From: Streptomyces agglomeratus
GTDB lineage: Bacteria; Actinomycetota; Actinomycetes; Streptomycetales; Streptomycetaceae
Reading direction: 5' to 3'
Assembly: GCF_001746415.1 (NCBI RefSeq)
Contig: NZ_MEHJ01000001.1
Coordinates: 4,602,501-4,666,500 of the forward strand
DNA: 64,000 nucleotides
Part shown: one piece after another, positions 7,666-15,757 of the stretch
How the letters are laid out: each line of letters begins with the position of its first letter
Numbering within the stretch: the stretch's first letter is position 1
Made by a program: the position numbers and the translations under genes
The notes under the pieces: model-generated
Told to the model about the DNA's origin: nothing
Seen by the model: only the letters and a program-made list of their open reading frames with translations
Database searches by the model: none

Positions 7666-8664
7666 ATGGCAACCCGTGCCGTCGCCCGTCGTCAGACCGC
7701 CAGCAGCGGGTCAGGCGGGGTGCGCAGCGTTCGCGCCGCAGGCGGGGAGATCGCCGACCGCGACCTGGTCGGCATGTACCTCGACGAAATCGCACGGACG
7801 CCGCTGCTCGACGCCGAAAAGGAAGTCGACCTCTCACAGACGATCGAGGCGGGCGTGTACGCCCAGCAGATCCTCGACAAGGAGGTGGAGAGCGATGCGA
7901 ACGGCGCCTCCCGCGAGGAGCTGGAAGCCCTGGTCGTGGCGGGTGAGCGCGCCAAGGACCTCTTCATACGCTCCAACCTGCGCCTCGTCGTGGCGGTCGC
8001 GCGCCGTTATCCGCGCAGCGGTCTGCCCCTGCTCGACCTGATCCAGGAGGGGAACGCGGGTCTGGTGCGCGCGGTCGAGAAGTTCGACTACGCGAAGGGC
8101 TTCAAGTTCTCGACGTACGCGACCTGGTGGATCCGCCAGGCCATCACCCGGTCCATAGCCGACCAGTCGCGCACCATCCGGCTCCCCGTCCACCTCGTGG
8201 AGGAACTGGGCCGCATCCGCCGCGTGCAGCGCGAGTTCAACCGCATGCACGGGCGCGACCCGGAGCACGAGGAGATCGCGGCCGAGCTGGAGGCCAAGCC
8301 GCAGCGCATCAGCGACGTCCTCGACTGGGCGCGCGACCCGGTGTCGCTCAACATGCCGGTCGACGACGCGGGCGAGACCCAGTTCGGAGACCTGCTGGAG
8401 GACACCTCGGCGGTCTCGCCCGAGCAGTCGGTGCTCTCCCTGCTGCGCAGCGAGGAGCTGGAGAACCTCATCGGCCACCTCGACGAGCGCACCGCTTCGA
8501 TCATCCGTATGCGCTACGGCATCGAGGACGGCCGCGAGCGGACCCTGACCGAGGTGGGCAAGCAGCACGGACTGACGCGCGAGCGGATCCGGCAGATCGA
8601 GAAGCACGCTCTGCTGGAGCTGAAGCGCCTGGCCCACGACACCGGCTTCGAATCGGCGGCGTAA
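7666..8664 (+). CDS. hrdD: RNA polymerase principal-like sigma factor HrdD (group 2 sigma-70)
   Basis: A 332-residue sigma factor, the same length as S. coelicolor HrdD. Region 1.2 (DRDLVGMYLDEIARTPLL), the 2.1-2.4 block (RLVVAVARRYPRSGLPLLDLIQEGN, then FKFSTYATWWIRQAITRSIADQ), region 3 (RLPVHLVEELGRIRR) and the region 4.2 helix-turn-helix (LTEVGKQHGLTRERIRQIEKHAL) are all present. It lacks the long N-terminal extension of HrdB. ATG 7666 is used; the longer frame to 7438 is non-coding leader. HrdD is dispensable in S. coelicolor and recognises promoters like those of HrdB. Expression here should follow thiol-oxidative stress through the sigma-R promoter. Confidence 0.96.
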   Translation: MATRAVARRQTASSGSGGVRSVRAAGGEIADRDLVGMYLDEIARTPLLDAEKEVDLSQTIEAGVYAQQILDKEVESDANGASREELEALVVAGERAKDLFIRSNLRLVVAVARRYPRSGLPLLDLIQEGNAGLVRAVEKFDYAKGFKFSTYATWWIRQAITRSIADQSRTIRLPVHLVEELGRIRRVQREFNRMHGRDPEHEEIAAELEAKPQRISDVLDWARDPVSLNMPVDDAGETQFGDLLEDTSAVSPEQSVLSLLRSEELENLIGHLDERTASIIRMRYGIEDGRERTLTEVGKQHGLTRERIRQIEKHALLELKRLAHDTGFESAA

Positions 8665-8670
8665 GCGCCC

Positions 8671-8783
8671 CGGCCGAACCGTCGTGTGCCCCCGGGAGAC
8701 GGCCGAGCCGTCGTGTTCCTCCCGGAGACGGCCGAACCGCGGTGTCGCTCCCGGAGACCGAACCGTCGTCTCCTTCCCAGGGA
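8671..8783 (+). repeat. 29-bp tandem repeat, about 3.9 units, just after hrdD
   Basis: Units start at 8671, 8700 and 8729 with a shorter fourth at 8758. Each begins CGGCCGAACCG or a near variant and ends CCCGGGAGA or CCCGGAGA. It starts 7 bases after the hrdD stop. No open frame or hairpin-plus-T terminator is apparent in it. Confidence 0.85.
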
Positions 8784-8867
8784 CGAGCCCCGGTGCCCTC
8801 CCCCCGGCGCCGGGGCTCACGGCTGCCCGCCCCCGCCGTGCTCGGAGCCGCGCTCGGCGAGGCGGCC

Positions 8868-8906
8868 CGGCTGATCGGCCCGGCTGATCGGAGCGGCTGA
8901 TCGGAG
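8868..8906 (+). repeat. 13-bp tandem repeat x3 in the hrdD/WYL gap
   Basis: CGGCTGATCGGCC followed by two copies of CGGCTGATCGGAG, then a decayed fourth unit. The whole 288-bp gap between the convergent genes is mostly nested tandem repeats. Confidence 0.85.
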
Positions 8907-8926
8907 CGGCCGACCTCGTGCGCTCC

Positions 8927-8964
8927 CGGTCCACCGGTCCCGGCCGCCCGGTCTACCGGTCCCG
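8927..8964 (-). repeat. 16-bp direct repeat spanning the WYL-gene stop codon
   Basis: CGGTCCACCGGTCCCG (8927-8942) and CGGTCTACCGGTCCCG (8949-8964), 22 bp apart. The second contains the complement of the stop codon (8953-8955). Confidence 0.8.
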
Positions 8965-9933
8965 TTCGGCGGTCGCACGGCTGATCCGGCCGCCGAGATC
9001 GGCCAGGTAGCCGACCAGCTCAGGTGGCTCGGACACCGTGAACTCGCAGTCCACCAGTGCCAGCCGGATCCCCAGCCACTCCATCGATTCGGTGGAGGTG
9101 ACGTCGAGCCGGCAGTGGCTGTCGTCGTCCCCCACCGGCTCCGGGGTGCCGAGCGAGTCCGGCAGCCGGGCCGCCACGAAAGCGGCGGGCGCCTCGAAGG
9201 TCGCCACCACCCGGTACCGCGACTGGAAGCGGTTCAGGGACTGCCGGATGAACTCGGCGGCGTCCCCGCTCGGCAGGCCCCGCGGCGTGAAGCGCGCCCC
9301 CGTCGCGAACGGCTCGCTGACCCGGTCGACGCGGAACGTACGCCAGTCCTCCCGGTCCAGGTCGTACGCCACGAGGTACCAGCGCCGCCCCGTGCTGACC
9401 AGCCGGTGCGGCTCCACGAGCCGCCTGGTCTCGGACCCGTTCCCCGACCGGTAGCGGAAGCGCAGCCGCTCCTGCCCGGTCGCCGCGCCCGCCATCACGG
9501 TCAGCGTGCGGGGGTCGATGGTCGCGCCGTCGCCGCTGGTCAGCGGGATGGTGGCGGCCTGAAGGGTCGACACCTGCCGGCGCAGCCGCGACGGCAGTAC
9601 CTGCTCCAGCTTCGCCAGCGCCCGTACGGACGCCTCCTCGATGCCCTCGACCGCGTGACCCGCTCCCGCCCGCAGTCCCACGGCGATGGCGACGGCTTCC
9701 TCGTCGTCGAGGACCAGCGGCGGCATGGCCTTGCCCGCGACGAGCCGGTAACCGCCGTCCGCACCCATGGTGGCCTGTACGGGATAGCCGAGTTCGCGCA
9801 GCCGGTCGATGTCGCGCCGCACCGTACGGCGGCTGACTCCCAGCCGCTCGGAGAGCTCGCTGCCCGGCCATTCGCGGGGCGTCTGGAGCAGCGAGAGGAG
9901 TTGCAGGAGCCGGGCCGGAGTGTCGGTCGTCAT
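8953..9933 (-). CDS. HTH-WYL (YafY-type) transcriptional regulator
   Basis: A 326-residue DeoR-like regulator with an effector-binding WYL domain. Residues 1-60 form the winged helix (ARLLQLLSLLQTPREWPGSELSERLGVSRRTVRRDIDRLRELGYPV). The WYL core appears as RRWYLVAYDLDREDWRTFRVDRVSEP near residues 180-205, and a WCX-type C-terminal segment ends the protein. It is divergent from an MFS exporter with a 7-bp-arm palindrome in the 62-bp gap, so it most likely controls both genes. The ligand is unknown. Confidence 0.9.
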   Translation of the reverse strand: MTTDTPARLLQLLSLLQTPREWPGSELSERLGVSRRTVRRDIDRLRELGYPVQATMGADGGYRLVAGKAMPPLVLDDEEAVAIAVGLRAGAGHAVEGIEEASVRALAKLEQVLPSRLRRQVSTLQAATIPLTSGDGATIDPRTLTVMAGAATGQERLRFRYRSGNGSETRRLVEPHRLVSTGRRWYLVAYDLDREDWRTFRVDRVSEPFATGARFTPRGLPSGDAAEFIRQSLNRFQSRYRVVATFEAPAAFVAARLPDSLGTPEPVGDDDSHCRLDVTSTESMEWLGIRLALVDCEFTVSEPPELVGYLADLGGRISRATAERDR

Positions 9934-9955
9934 GTTCTTCAGGATGCCGCCCCCT

Positions 9956-9974
9956 TAGGACATGACCTGTCCTA
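9956..9974. promoter_or_regulatory. Probable WYL-regulator operator
   Basis: TAGGACA-TGACC-TGTCCTA, a perfect 7-bp-arm palindrome. It covers the position expected for the -35 region of the MFS promoter, whose -10 is at 9984-9989. Steric repression is plausible. Confidence 0.65.
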
Positions 9975-9983
9975 CATCCCCCC

Positions 9984-9989
9984 TAGCCT
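9984..9989 (+). promoter_or_regulatory. -10 element of a probable leaderless MFS transcript
   Basis: TAGCCT ends six bases before the ATG at 9996. No Shine-Dalgarno is present. Confidence 0.5.
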
Positions 9990-9995
9990 CACACC

Positions 9996-11486
9996 ATGAC
10001 TTCAACAGCCCCGCCCGACCGCCGCCGGTGGTTCGCGCTCGCCATCGTGATGACCGCCGCCTTCATGGACCTGGTCGACGTGACGATCGTCAACATAGCG
10101 ATCCCCAGCATCCGGCAGGACCTGGGCGCCACGTTCGGCGCCGTCCAGTGGATCACCGCGGGATACGCCCTGGCCTTCGCCGCCGGGCTGATCACGGGCG
10201 GCAGGCTCGGTGACATCTACGGCCGCAAGCGCCTCTTCCTGCTCGGCATCGGCGGCTTCACGCTCGCCTCGGCGCTCTGCGGCTTCGCCGGCGGCTCGGA
10301 GATCCTCGTCGCCTCCCGCATCCTCCAGGGCGCGATGGCTGCCCTGATGGTGCCGCAGGTCCTGTCGATCGTCCACGCCACCTTCCCCGCGCACGAGCGC
10401 GGCAAGGTCTTCGGTCTCTTCGGTGCGATCGTCGGCCTCGGCGCGGTGTCGGGCCCGATACTGGGCGCGCTGCTCACCGAGTGGAACCTCTTCGGGCTGG
10501 GATGGCGCCCGATCTTCCTGATCAACCTCCCCGTCGGCATCGCGGGACTGATCCTCGGCGCCCGCTTCATCACCGAGTCGAAGGCCCCCAAGGCCCTGCG
10601 CCTGGACCTCGTGGGCGTGGCGCTCGCGACGCTCGGCCTCCTCATGCTGATCTACCCGCTCACCCGGGGCGAGGAGCTGGACTGGCCGCTGTGGGGCCAC
10701 CTCTCGATGATCGCCAGCCCGGCCGTCTTCGCGCTCTTCGTCGTGTACGAGCGCTACAAGACCCGCAAGGACGGTTCGCCCCTCGTCGAGCTCTCGCTCT
10801 TCAAGGTCAAGAGCTTCGCGGCGGGCATCGCGGTGCAGCTGACGTTCGGTGTGGCGCTGGGCATCTTCTTCCTGGTCTGGACGCTGTACATGCAGATGGG
10901 CCTCGGCTGGAGCGCGCTGCGCGCCGGTACGACGGGCATCCCGTTCTCCATCGCGGTGTCGCTGGCGGCAGGTCTGTCCGTACAGAAACTCGTACCGCGC
11001 TTCGGCCGGAAGGTCCTCCAGGCGGGCGCGCTGACGATGGTGGCCGGACTGCTGCTCTACATCTGGGAGGCGGACCGGTACGGCACGGCCATCCAGTCCT
11101 GGCAGATGGCGCTGCCGCTCGTGGTGATGGGCCTCGGCATGGGACTGATCGTGGCGCCGCTGACGGACGCGGTGCTGTCCGACGTACCGCGCGACCACGC
11201 GGGCTCGGCGTCCGGCCTGATCAACACGATGGGGCAGACGGGCAACGCGCTGGGTCTCGGCCTCGTCTCCGTCGTCTTCTTCGGTGTGATCGACGACGGC
11301 CTCGCACCCACCGCGGTCGGCACGGCCTTCGTGGACGCGTTCCAGAACGCGCTGTGGTGGACGACGGCGGTCCTGGTCGCCATCTTCTGCATCATGTTCG
11401 CCCTGCCGGCGCGCCCGAAGGCCGGCGCGGAGGTGGCGGCCGGCGACTCCGCGGCCGTCTCCAAGGAGCCGGCCCTCACACCCTGA
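9996..11486 (+). CDS. MFS drug exporter, DHA2 (14-TM) family
   Basis: A 496-residue membrane antiporter. MDLVDVTIVNIAIPSIRQDL (TM1 motif), GGRLGDIYGRKRLF (motif A, residues about 69-82) and GAIVGLGAVSGPILGALL (motif C region) identify the family. The N-terminus is short and cytosolic, and the tail is polar and Ala-rich. It is divergent from the WYL regulator across a single strong palindrome. A 16-bp-stem terminator follows 28 bases after the stop. It is a different subfamily member from the 4071 exporter; substrate unknown. Confidence 0.9.
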   Translation: MTSTAPPDRRRWFALAIVMTAAFMDLVDVTIVNIAIPSIRQDLGATFGAVQWITAGYALAFAAGLITGGRLGDIYGRKRLFLLGIGGFTLASALCGFAGGSEILVASRILQGAMAALMVPQVLSIVHATFPAHERGKVFGLFGAIVGLGAVSGPILGALLTEWNLFGLGWRPIFLINLPVGIAGLILGARFITESKAPKALRLDLVGVALATLGLLMLIYPLTRGEELDWPLWGHLSMIASPAVFALFVVYERYKTRKDGSPLVELSLFKVKSFAAGIAVQLTFGVALGIFFLVWTLYMQMGLGWSALRAGTTGIPFSIAVSLAAGLSVQKLVPRFGRKVLQAGALTMVAGLLLYIWEADRYGTAIQSWQMALPLVVMGLGMGLIVAPLTDAVLSDVPRDHAGSASGLINTMGQTGNALGLGLVSVVFFGVIDDGLAPTAVGTAFVDAFQNALWWTTAVLVAIFCIMFALPARPKAGAEVAAGDSAAVSKEPALTP

Positions 11487-11513
11487 GCTCGCACACTCCG
11501 AGCTCGTACTGCC

Positions 11514-11555
11514 AACGGCGCCCGTGTCCGGGGGACACGGGCGCCGTTCTGTTTT
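11514..11555 (+). terminator. Rho-independent terminator after the MFS gene
   Basis: A perfect 16-bp stem (11514-11529 with 11533-11548), loop GGG, followed by CTGTTTTC. Confidence 0.9.
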
Positions 11556-11562
11556 CTCCGAC

Positions 11563-11648
11563 GCCCGAATGTGCCCATCCCCTTGCCCGAATCTGTTTAC
11601 ACGCAGGCAACCCGGCCGTACCATCCCTTCAAAACCACAGAATCGGGC
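11563..11648. promoter_or_regulatory. Candidate fructose-regulator binding region
   Basis: GCCCGAAT occurs at 11563-11570 and 11585-11592. GCCCGAATCTG (11585-11595) is nearly mirrored by CAGAATCGGGC (11638-11648). They lie in the leader of the DeoR-fruK-fruA operon and could be operators for its own regulator (inference). Confidence 0.4.
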
Positions 11649-11669
11649 ATCGAACGGAAGTAATCCCAC

Positions 11670-12431
11670 ATGTACGCACCGGAGCGCCAACAGGAGATCC
11701 TCCGCCTGGCACGCGAGAGCGGACGGGTGGACGTGCTCTCCCTCGCGGAAACCTTCCAGGTGACGGCGGAGACCGTCCGCCGGGACCTCAAGTCCCTGGA
11801 CCGCGCCGGCCTCCTGCGCCGCGTACACGGTGGAGCCATCCCCGCCGGCCGCCTCGGCTTCGAGCCCGACCTGGCCGAGCGCGAATCCACCGCCGCCGAC
11901 GAGAAGGACCGCATCGCCCGGGCCGCCCTCGCCGAACTGCCCGCCGACGGCAGCGTCATCCTCGACGCCGGCTCGACCATCGCCCGCCTCGCGGCGGAGG
12001 TACCGCTGGAGTGCGGCCTCACCGTCGTCACCCACGCACTCCCGGTCGCCGCCCGCCTCGCCGACCACCCCGGCATCGACCTGCACCTCGTCGGCGGCCG
12101 GGTCCGCCACCGTACGCGCGCCGCCGTCGACGCCTGGGCCCTGCGCGCGTACGGCGAGATCCGCGCCGACGTGACGTTCCTCGCCACCAACGGCTTCTCA
12201 CCCGGCGGCGGCCTCACCACCCCCGACCTGGCCGAAGCGGCGGTGAAGCGCGCCTGCGTCTCCTCCGCCCGCCGCGTGGTCCTGCTGGCCGACTCCGCCA
12301 AGTACGGCCAGGAGCACTTCGCCCGCTTCGGCGACCTGACCGACGTCGATCTGCTCATCACCGACACCGGCCTGAGCCCGGAAGACGCCGCCGCCATCGA
12401 AGCGGCCGGCACCGAAGTGCAGTGTGTCTAG
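11670..12431 (+). CDS. fruR: DeoR/GlpR-family regulator of the fructose operon
   Basis: A 253-residue repressor. The N-terminal DeoR helix-turn-helix is textbook: MYAPERQQEILRLARESGRV, SLAETFQVTAETVRRDLKSLDRAGLLRRVHGGA. The C-terminal sugar-phosphate isomerase-like sensor has the D-x-G-S/T motif (VILDAGSTIARLA) and FLATNGFSPGGGLTTPDLAEA. It is first in an operon with fruK (12 bases to the next ATG) and the fructose PTS gene, so fructose 1-phosphate is the likely inducer, as known for such operons. Confidence 0.92.
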   Translation: MYAPERQQEILRLARESGRVDVLSLAETFQVTAETVRRDLKSLDRAGLLRRVHGGAIPAGRLGFEPDLAERESTAADEKDRIARAALAELPADGSVILDAGSTIARLAAEVPLECGLTVVTHALPVAARLADHPGIDLHLVGGRVRHRTRAAVDAWALRAYGEIRADVTFLATNGFSPGGGLTTPDLAEAAVKRACVSSARRVVLLADSAKYGQEHFARFGDLTDVDLLITDTGLSPEDAAAIEAAGTEVQCV

Positions 12432-12443
12432 GAACGAGTGCAC

Positions 12444-13391
12444 ATGATCCTCACCGTCACCCCCAACCCCAGCCTCGACCGGGCATACGAAGTCCCCGCC
12501 CTGGAACGCGGTGAGGTGCTGCGCGCCACGACCGACCGGATGGACCCGGGCGGCAAGGGCGTCAACGTCTCCCGCGCGGTGGCCGCCGCCGGACGCCGCA
12601 CCCTCGCCGTCATGCCGCTGGGCGGGGCGCCGGGTGCGCTGGTGGCCGAACTCCTCGCCGCGGAGGGGATCGAGGTCGCGCCGGTGCCCGTATCGGGCCA
12701 CACCCGTTCCAACATCACCGTGGTCGAACCGGACGGGACCCTCACCAAGATCAACGCCCCTGGCCCGGAACTCACCGCGGCCGAATCCGAGTCGCTCCTG
12801 ACCACGGCCCAGAACCACTCGGCAGGCGCCGACTGGATCGCCTGCTGCGGCAGCCTTCCGCGCGGCCTGGCCCCCGAGTGGTACGCCGAACTGGTGGCCC
12901 GCGCCCACCGGGCGGGCGCCCGGATCGCCCTGGACACCTCGGGCGCCTCCCTCCTCGCCGCACTCCGCGAGCGCCCCGACGTGGTGAAGCCCAACGTCGA
13001 AGAACTGGCCCAGGCGGTCGGCCGCCCCCTCGCCACGGTCGGCGACGCGCTGAAGGCGGCGCGGGATCTCCGGGACATGGGCGCCCGTACGGTACTGGCC
13101 AGCCTCGGCGCCGACGGACAGCTCCTGGCCGGGGCGGAGGGCACGTACTACGCCACCGCCCGCGCCGCCGTCGTCCGCAGCAACGTCGGCGCGGGCGACG
13201 CCTCGCTCGCCGGGTTCCTGGCGGCGGGCGGCGCGGGCCCGGACGCCCTCGCCTCGGCCGTCGCACACGGCGCGGCTGCCGTGCAGCTCCCCGGCAGCGT
13301 CATGCCGACGCCCGCGGACCTGGTCCCTTCCGCCGTCACGGTGACCACGGACATCCCCCTGGACCGCGCCCTGACGGAGCCGGCGTCATGA
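12444..13391 (+). CDS. fruK: 1-phosphofructokinase
   Basis: Phosphorylates fructose 1-phosphate to fructose 1,6-bisphosphate. A 315-residue PfkB-family sugar kinase: MILTVTPNPSLDRAYEV start, the first signature GGKGVNVSRAVAAAGR (about residues 33-48) and the second, VVRSNVGAGDASLAGFLAA, with the catalytic Asp in GAGD. ATG 12444 matches the family start; GTG 12438 is in frame but adds only two residues. GGAACGAG provides the ribosome site. It sits between its regulator and the PTS permease, which supplies its substrate. Confidence 0.96.
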   Translation: MILTVTPNPSLDRAYEVPALERGEVLRATTDRMDPGGKGVNVSRAVAAAGRRTLAVMPLGGAPGALVAELLAAEGIEVAPVPVSGHTRSNITVVEPDGTLTKINAPGPELTAAESESLLTTAQNHSAGADWIACCGSLPRGLAPEWYAELVARAHRAGARIALDTSGASLLAALRERPDVVKPNVEELAQAVGRPLATVGDALKAARDLRDMGARTVLASLGADGQLLAGAEGTYYATARAAVVRSNVGAGDASLAGFLAAGGAGPDALASAVAHGAAAVQLPGSVMPTPADLVPSAVTVTTDIPLDRALTEPAS

Positions 13392-13437
13392 CCCCCGAAC
13401 CTCCCCCCACCACCCCCTGCGAGCGAAGGAGCCCGCG

Positions 13438-15669
13438 ATGAGCCAGATGATCACCGCGGACCTGGTCGATCTCGACCTGGTCGCCACCACGAAGGAAGAG
13501 GCGGCGCGTTCGCTCGCCGAGCGGATGGTGGCCCTCGGGCGCGTCACCGACCTCGACGGCTTCCTCGCCGATGTCGCGGCGCGCGAGGCGCAGATGCCGA
13601 CCGGGCTGGACGGCGGTATCGGCATCCCGCACTGCCGCAGCGCTCACGTCACCGAGCCGACGCTCGCGTTCGGGCGCAGCACACCGGGCATCGATTTCGG
13701 CGCCCCGGACGGCCCGGCGGACCTGATCTTCCTCATCGCCGCCCCGGCGGGCGCCGACGACGCCCACCTGACGATCCTCTCCGGACTGGCCCGCCGGCTG
13801 ATGAACGAGGACTTCACCACGGCCCTCCGTACGGCGACCGCACAGGAGCCGGCAGCAGCCCTGATCCGGGGCGACGCCCCCGCCCCGCTACCGGAAGCGG
13901 AGCCCACCGCCCCGCATTCCCCGGTGCCGGGAGGGGACGCGTCGGAAGCGGCCGCGCAGCCCACCGCCCCCCACACCCCGGTGCCGGGAGGGGACGTGTC
14001 GGGGCGCTCCCCGCAGGGTGTCGAACGCAACCACCCCGAACACACCGCAGCGCTGCCCGAAGGTTCGGCACCCGAGGAGACGCCCCGGCGCGGCACCGAC
14101 CCCGAAGCCCCCGCCCCCAAACCCCCGCGCCGGAAGCCCCCGACCCCAAACCCCGCGCCCGAAGCCCCCGCTCCACAGACCCCCGCAGCGACCCCCGCCC
14201 CGTTCAAGATCGTGGCTGTCACCTCCTGCCCCACCGGCATCGCGCACACCTACATGGCGGCCGAGGCGCTGGAACGGGCCGCGACGACCGGCCACATCGA
14301 ACTGACGGTGGAAACCCAGGGCTCCGCCGGCTTCGCACGCCTCGACCCGGCGGTGATCGCCGCCGCGGACGGCGTGATCTTCGCGCACGACGTGCCCGTA
14401 CGCGACAAGGAGCGCTTCGCGGGCAAGCCGACCGTCGACGTCGGCGTCAAAGCCGCCATCAACCGCCCGGCCGAACTCCTCACCGAAGTACGGGCCAAGG
14501 CGGAACGCGGCGAGATCACCGAGTCCAAGGGTTCCCCACTGCAAGAGTCCGGCGACCCGGGCGAAGGCTACGGAACGAAGCTGCGCAAGTGGCTGATGTC
14601 CGGCGTGAGTTACATGGTTCCGTTCGTCGCGGCGGGCGGCCTGCTCATAGCCCTCGGCTTCGCAATCGGCGGCTACGGGATCAACAAGGCCCCGTCCGTC
14701 GTCGAGCACTTCGCCTGGACGGACACCACCAGCTGGGCCGCTCTGATGTTCCAGATCGGCGGCCTGGCCTTCGGCTTCCTGGTCCCGGTCCTGGCCGGCT
14801 ACATCGCGTACGGAATGGCCGACAGACCGGGCCTGGTTCCCGGCTTCGTCGGCGGCGCGATCGCCGTGGCGATCAACGCGGGCTTCCTCGGCGGCCTCGT
14901 CGCCGGTCTCATCGCCGGCGCGGTGGTGATGGCGATCCAGAAGCTGAGGGTCCCCACGCCCTTGCGCGGCATCATGCCGGTGGTGGTGATCCCCCTGATC
15001 TCCTCGATCGTGGTTGGCTTCCTGATGTTCCTGGTGGTCGGCGAGCCGATCGCGGAACTCCAGAGCGCGCTCACCGACTGGCTGTCCGGCCTTTCCGGCG
15101 CCAACGCGGTCATCCTCGGCGTCGTCCTCGGCCTGATGATGGCGTTCGACCTCGGCGGCCCGCTCAACAAGGTGGCCTACGCCTTCGCGGTGGGCGGCCT
15201 CGCCAACCCGAACGAGGGCAGCCTCAAGGTCATGGCCGCCGTCATGGCGGCGGGCATGGTCCCGCCGCTCGCGATGGCGCTGGCCACGACCGTACGCGGC
15301 AAGCTCTTCACCAGGACCGAGCGCGAGAACGGCAAGGCGGCCTGGGTGCTGGGCGCCTCGTTCATCACGGAGGGCGCGATCCCGTTCGCGGCGGCGGACC
15401 CGCTGCGGGTGATCCCGTCGGTGATGGCGGGCGGCGCGGTCACCGGCGCCCTGTCCATGGCCTTCGAATGCACACTGCGCGCCCCGCACGGCGGCATATT
15501 CGTGGTGCCGCTGATCGGCAACCCGTTCCTCTACCTGGTCGCCATCCTGGCCGGTACGGCGGTCAGCACCGCCCTGGTCGTCCTCCTCAAGGGCCTGCGC
15601 AGGCCCACCGCTCCCGAGGCCGGCACGACCACGGAGACCCACGAACCCAAGGTGGCGGTACCCGCGTAA
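13438..15669 (+). CDS. fruA: PTS fructose transporter, fused EIIABC
   Basis: A 743-residue inner-membrane permease that imports fructose and phosphorylates it to fructose 1-phosphate. The EIIA domain spans residues 1-145 with the phospho-His at H65 (GIPHCRS). A Pro/Ala-rich disordered linker runs about 149-255. EIIB starts at F256 with phospho-Cys C264 (AVTSCPTGIAHTY). EIIC fills about 383 to the end with 8-10 membrane segments (YMVPFVAAGGLLIALGFAI, then FDLGGPLNK). The linker is unusually long and repetitive. It has two 19-residue units (PTAPHSPVPGGD.., PTAPHTPVPGGD..) and a 125-bp segment also found in the S41 protease gene at 42-45.7 kb. Third gene of the fru operon. Confidence 0.96.
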   Translation: MSQMITADLVDLDLVATTKEEAARSLAERMVALGRVTDLDGFLADVAAREAQMPTGLDGGIGIPHCRSAHVTEPTLAFGRSTPGIDFGAPDGPADLIFLIAAPAGADDAHLTILSGLARRLMNEDFTTALRTATAQEPAAALIRGDAPAPLPEAEPTAPHSPVPGGDASEAAAQPTAPHTPVPGGDVSGRSPQGVERNHPEHTAALPEGSAPEETPRRGTDPEAPAPKPPRRKPPTPNPAPEAPAPQTPAATPAPFKIVAVTSCPTGIAHTYMAAEALERAATTGHIELTVETQGSAGFARLDPAVIAAADGVIFAHDVPVRDKERFAGKPTVDVGVKAAINRPAELLTEVRAKAERGEITESKGSPLQESGDPGEGYGTKLRKWLMSGVSYMVPFVAAGGLLIALGFAIGGYGINKAPSVVEHFAWTDTTSWAALMFQIGGLAFGFLVPVLAGYIAYGMADRPGLVPGFVGGAIAVAINAGFLGGLVAGLIAGAVVMAIQKLRVPTPLRGIMPVVVIPLISSIVVGFLMFLVVGEPIAELQSALTDWLSGLSGANAVILGVVLGLMMAFDLGGPLNKVAYAFAVGGLANPNEGSLKVMAAVMAAGMVPPLAMALATTVRGKLFTRTERENGKAAWVLGASFITEGAIPFAAADPLRVIPSVMAGGAVTGALSMAFECTLRAPHGGIFVVPLIGNPFLYLVAILAGTAVSTALVVLLKGLRRPTAPEAGTTTETHEPKVAVPA
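13901..14000 (+). repeat. 57-bp tandem duplication in the fruA linker
   Basis: Units start at 13901 and 13958, each encoding PTAPH(S/T)PVPGGD; later bases of the units diverge. The second unit leads into the dispersed 125-bp repeat. Confidence 0.8.
13979..14103 (+). repeat. 125-bp dispersed in-frame repeat, copy A (fruA linker)
   Basis: From CGGTGCCGGGAGGGGACG to GCGGCACCGACCCC. By eye about 110 of 125 positions match copy B at 45392-45516, which is on the other strand in an unrelated gene. Both copies are read in the same frame, giving VPGGDVSGRSPQGVERNHPE and then EETPRRGTDP here. Confidence 0.85.
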
Positions 15670-15703
15670 GCACCGCCCGCTCCACGTCAGCGAACCAGCG
15701 CGA

Positions 15704-15757
15704 CCTCAGCGCACCGCACCCACTCCACCTCAGCGCACCGCGCCACCTCAGCGCACC
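15704..15757 (-). repeat. Short direct repeats spanning the DUF6227 stop codon
   Basis: CCTCAGCGCACC at 15704, 15728 and 15746. The third copy contains the complement of the stop codon (15748-15750) of the minus-strand gene; the other two lie beyond it. Confidence 0.8.

Noticed and set aside
8671..8783. CRISPR-like 29-bp repeat
   Set aside because: The 29-bp units are directly tandem with no spacers; this is a minisatellite.
10002..12110. A 702-codon open frame on the minus strand across the MFS gene and the fru regulator
   Set aside because: It is a shadow frame caused by very high GC at third positions. The plus strand encodes clear MFS and DeoR proteins, and the shadow translation is repetitive Arg/Gly/Asp/Glu without any domain.
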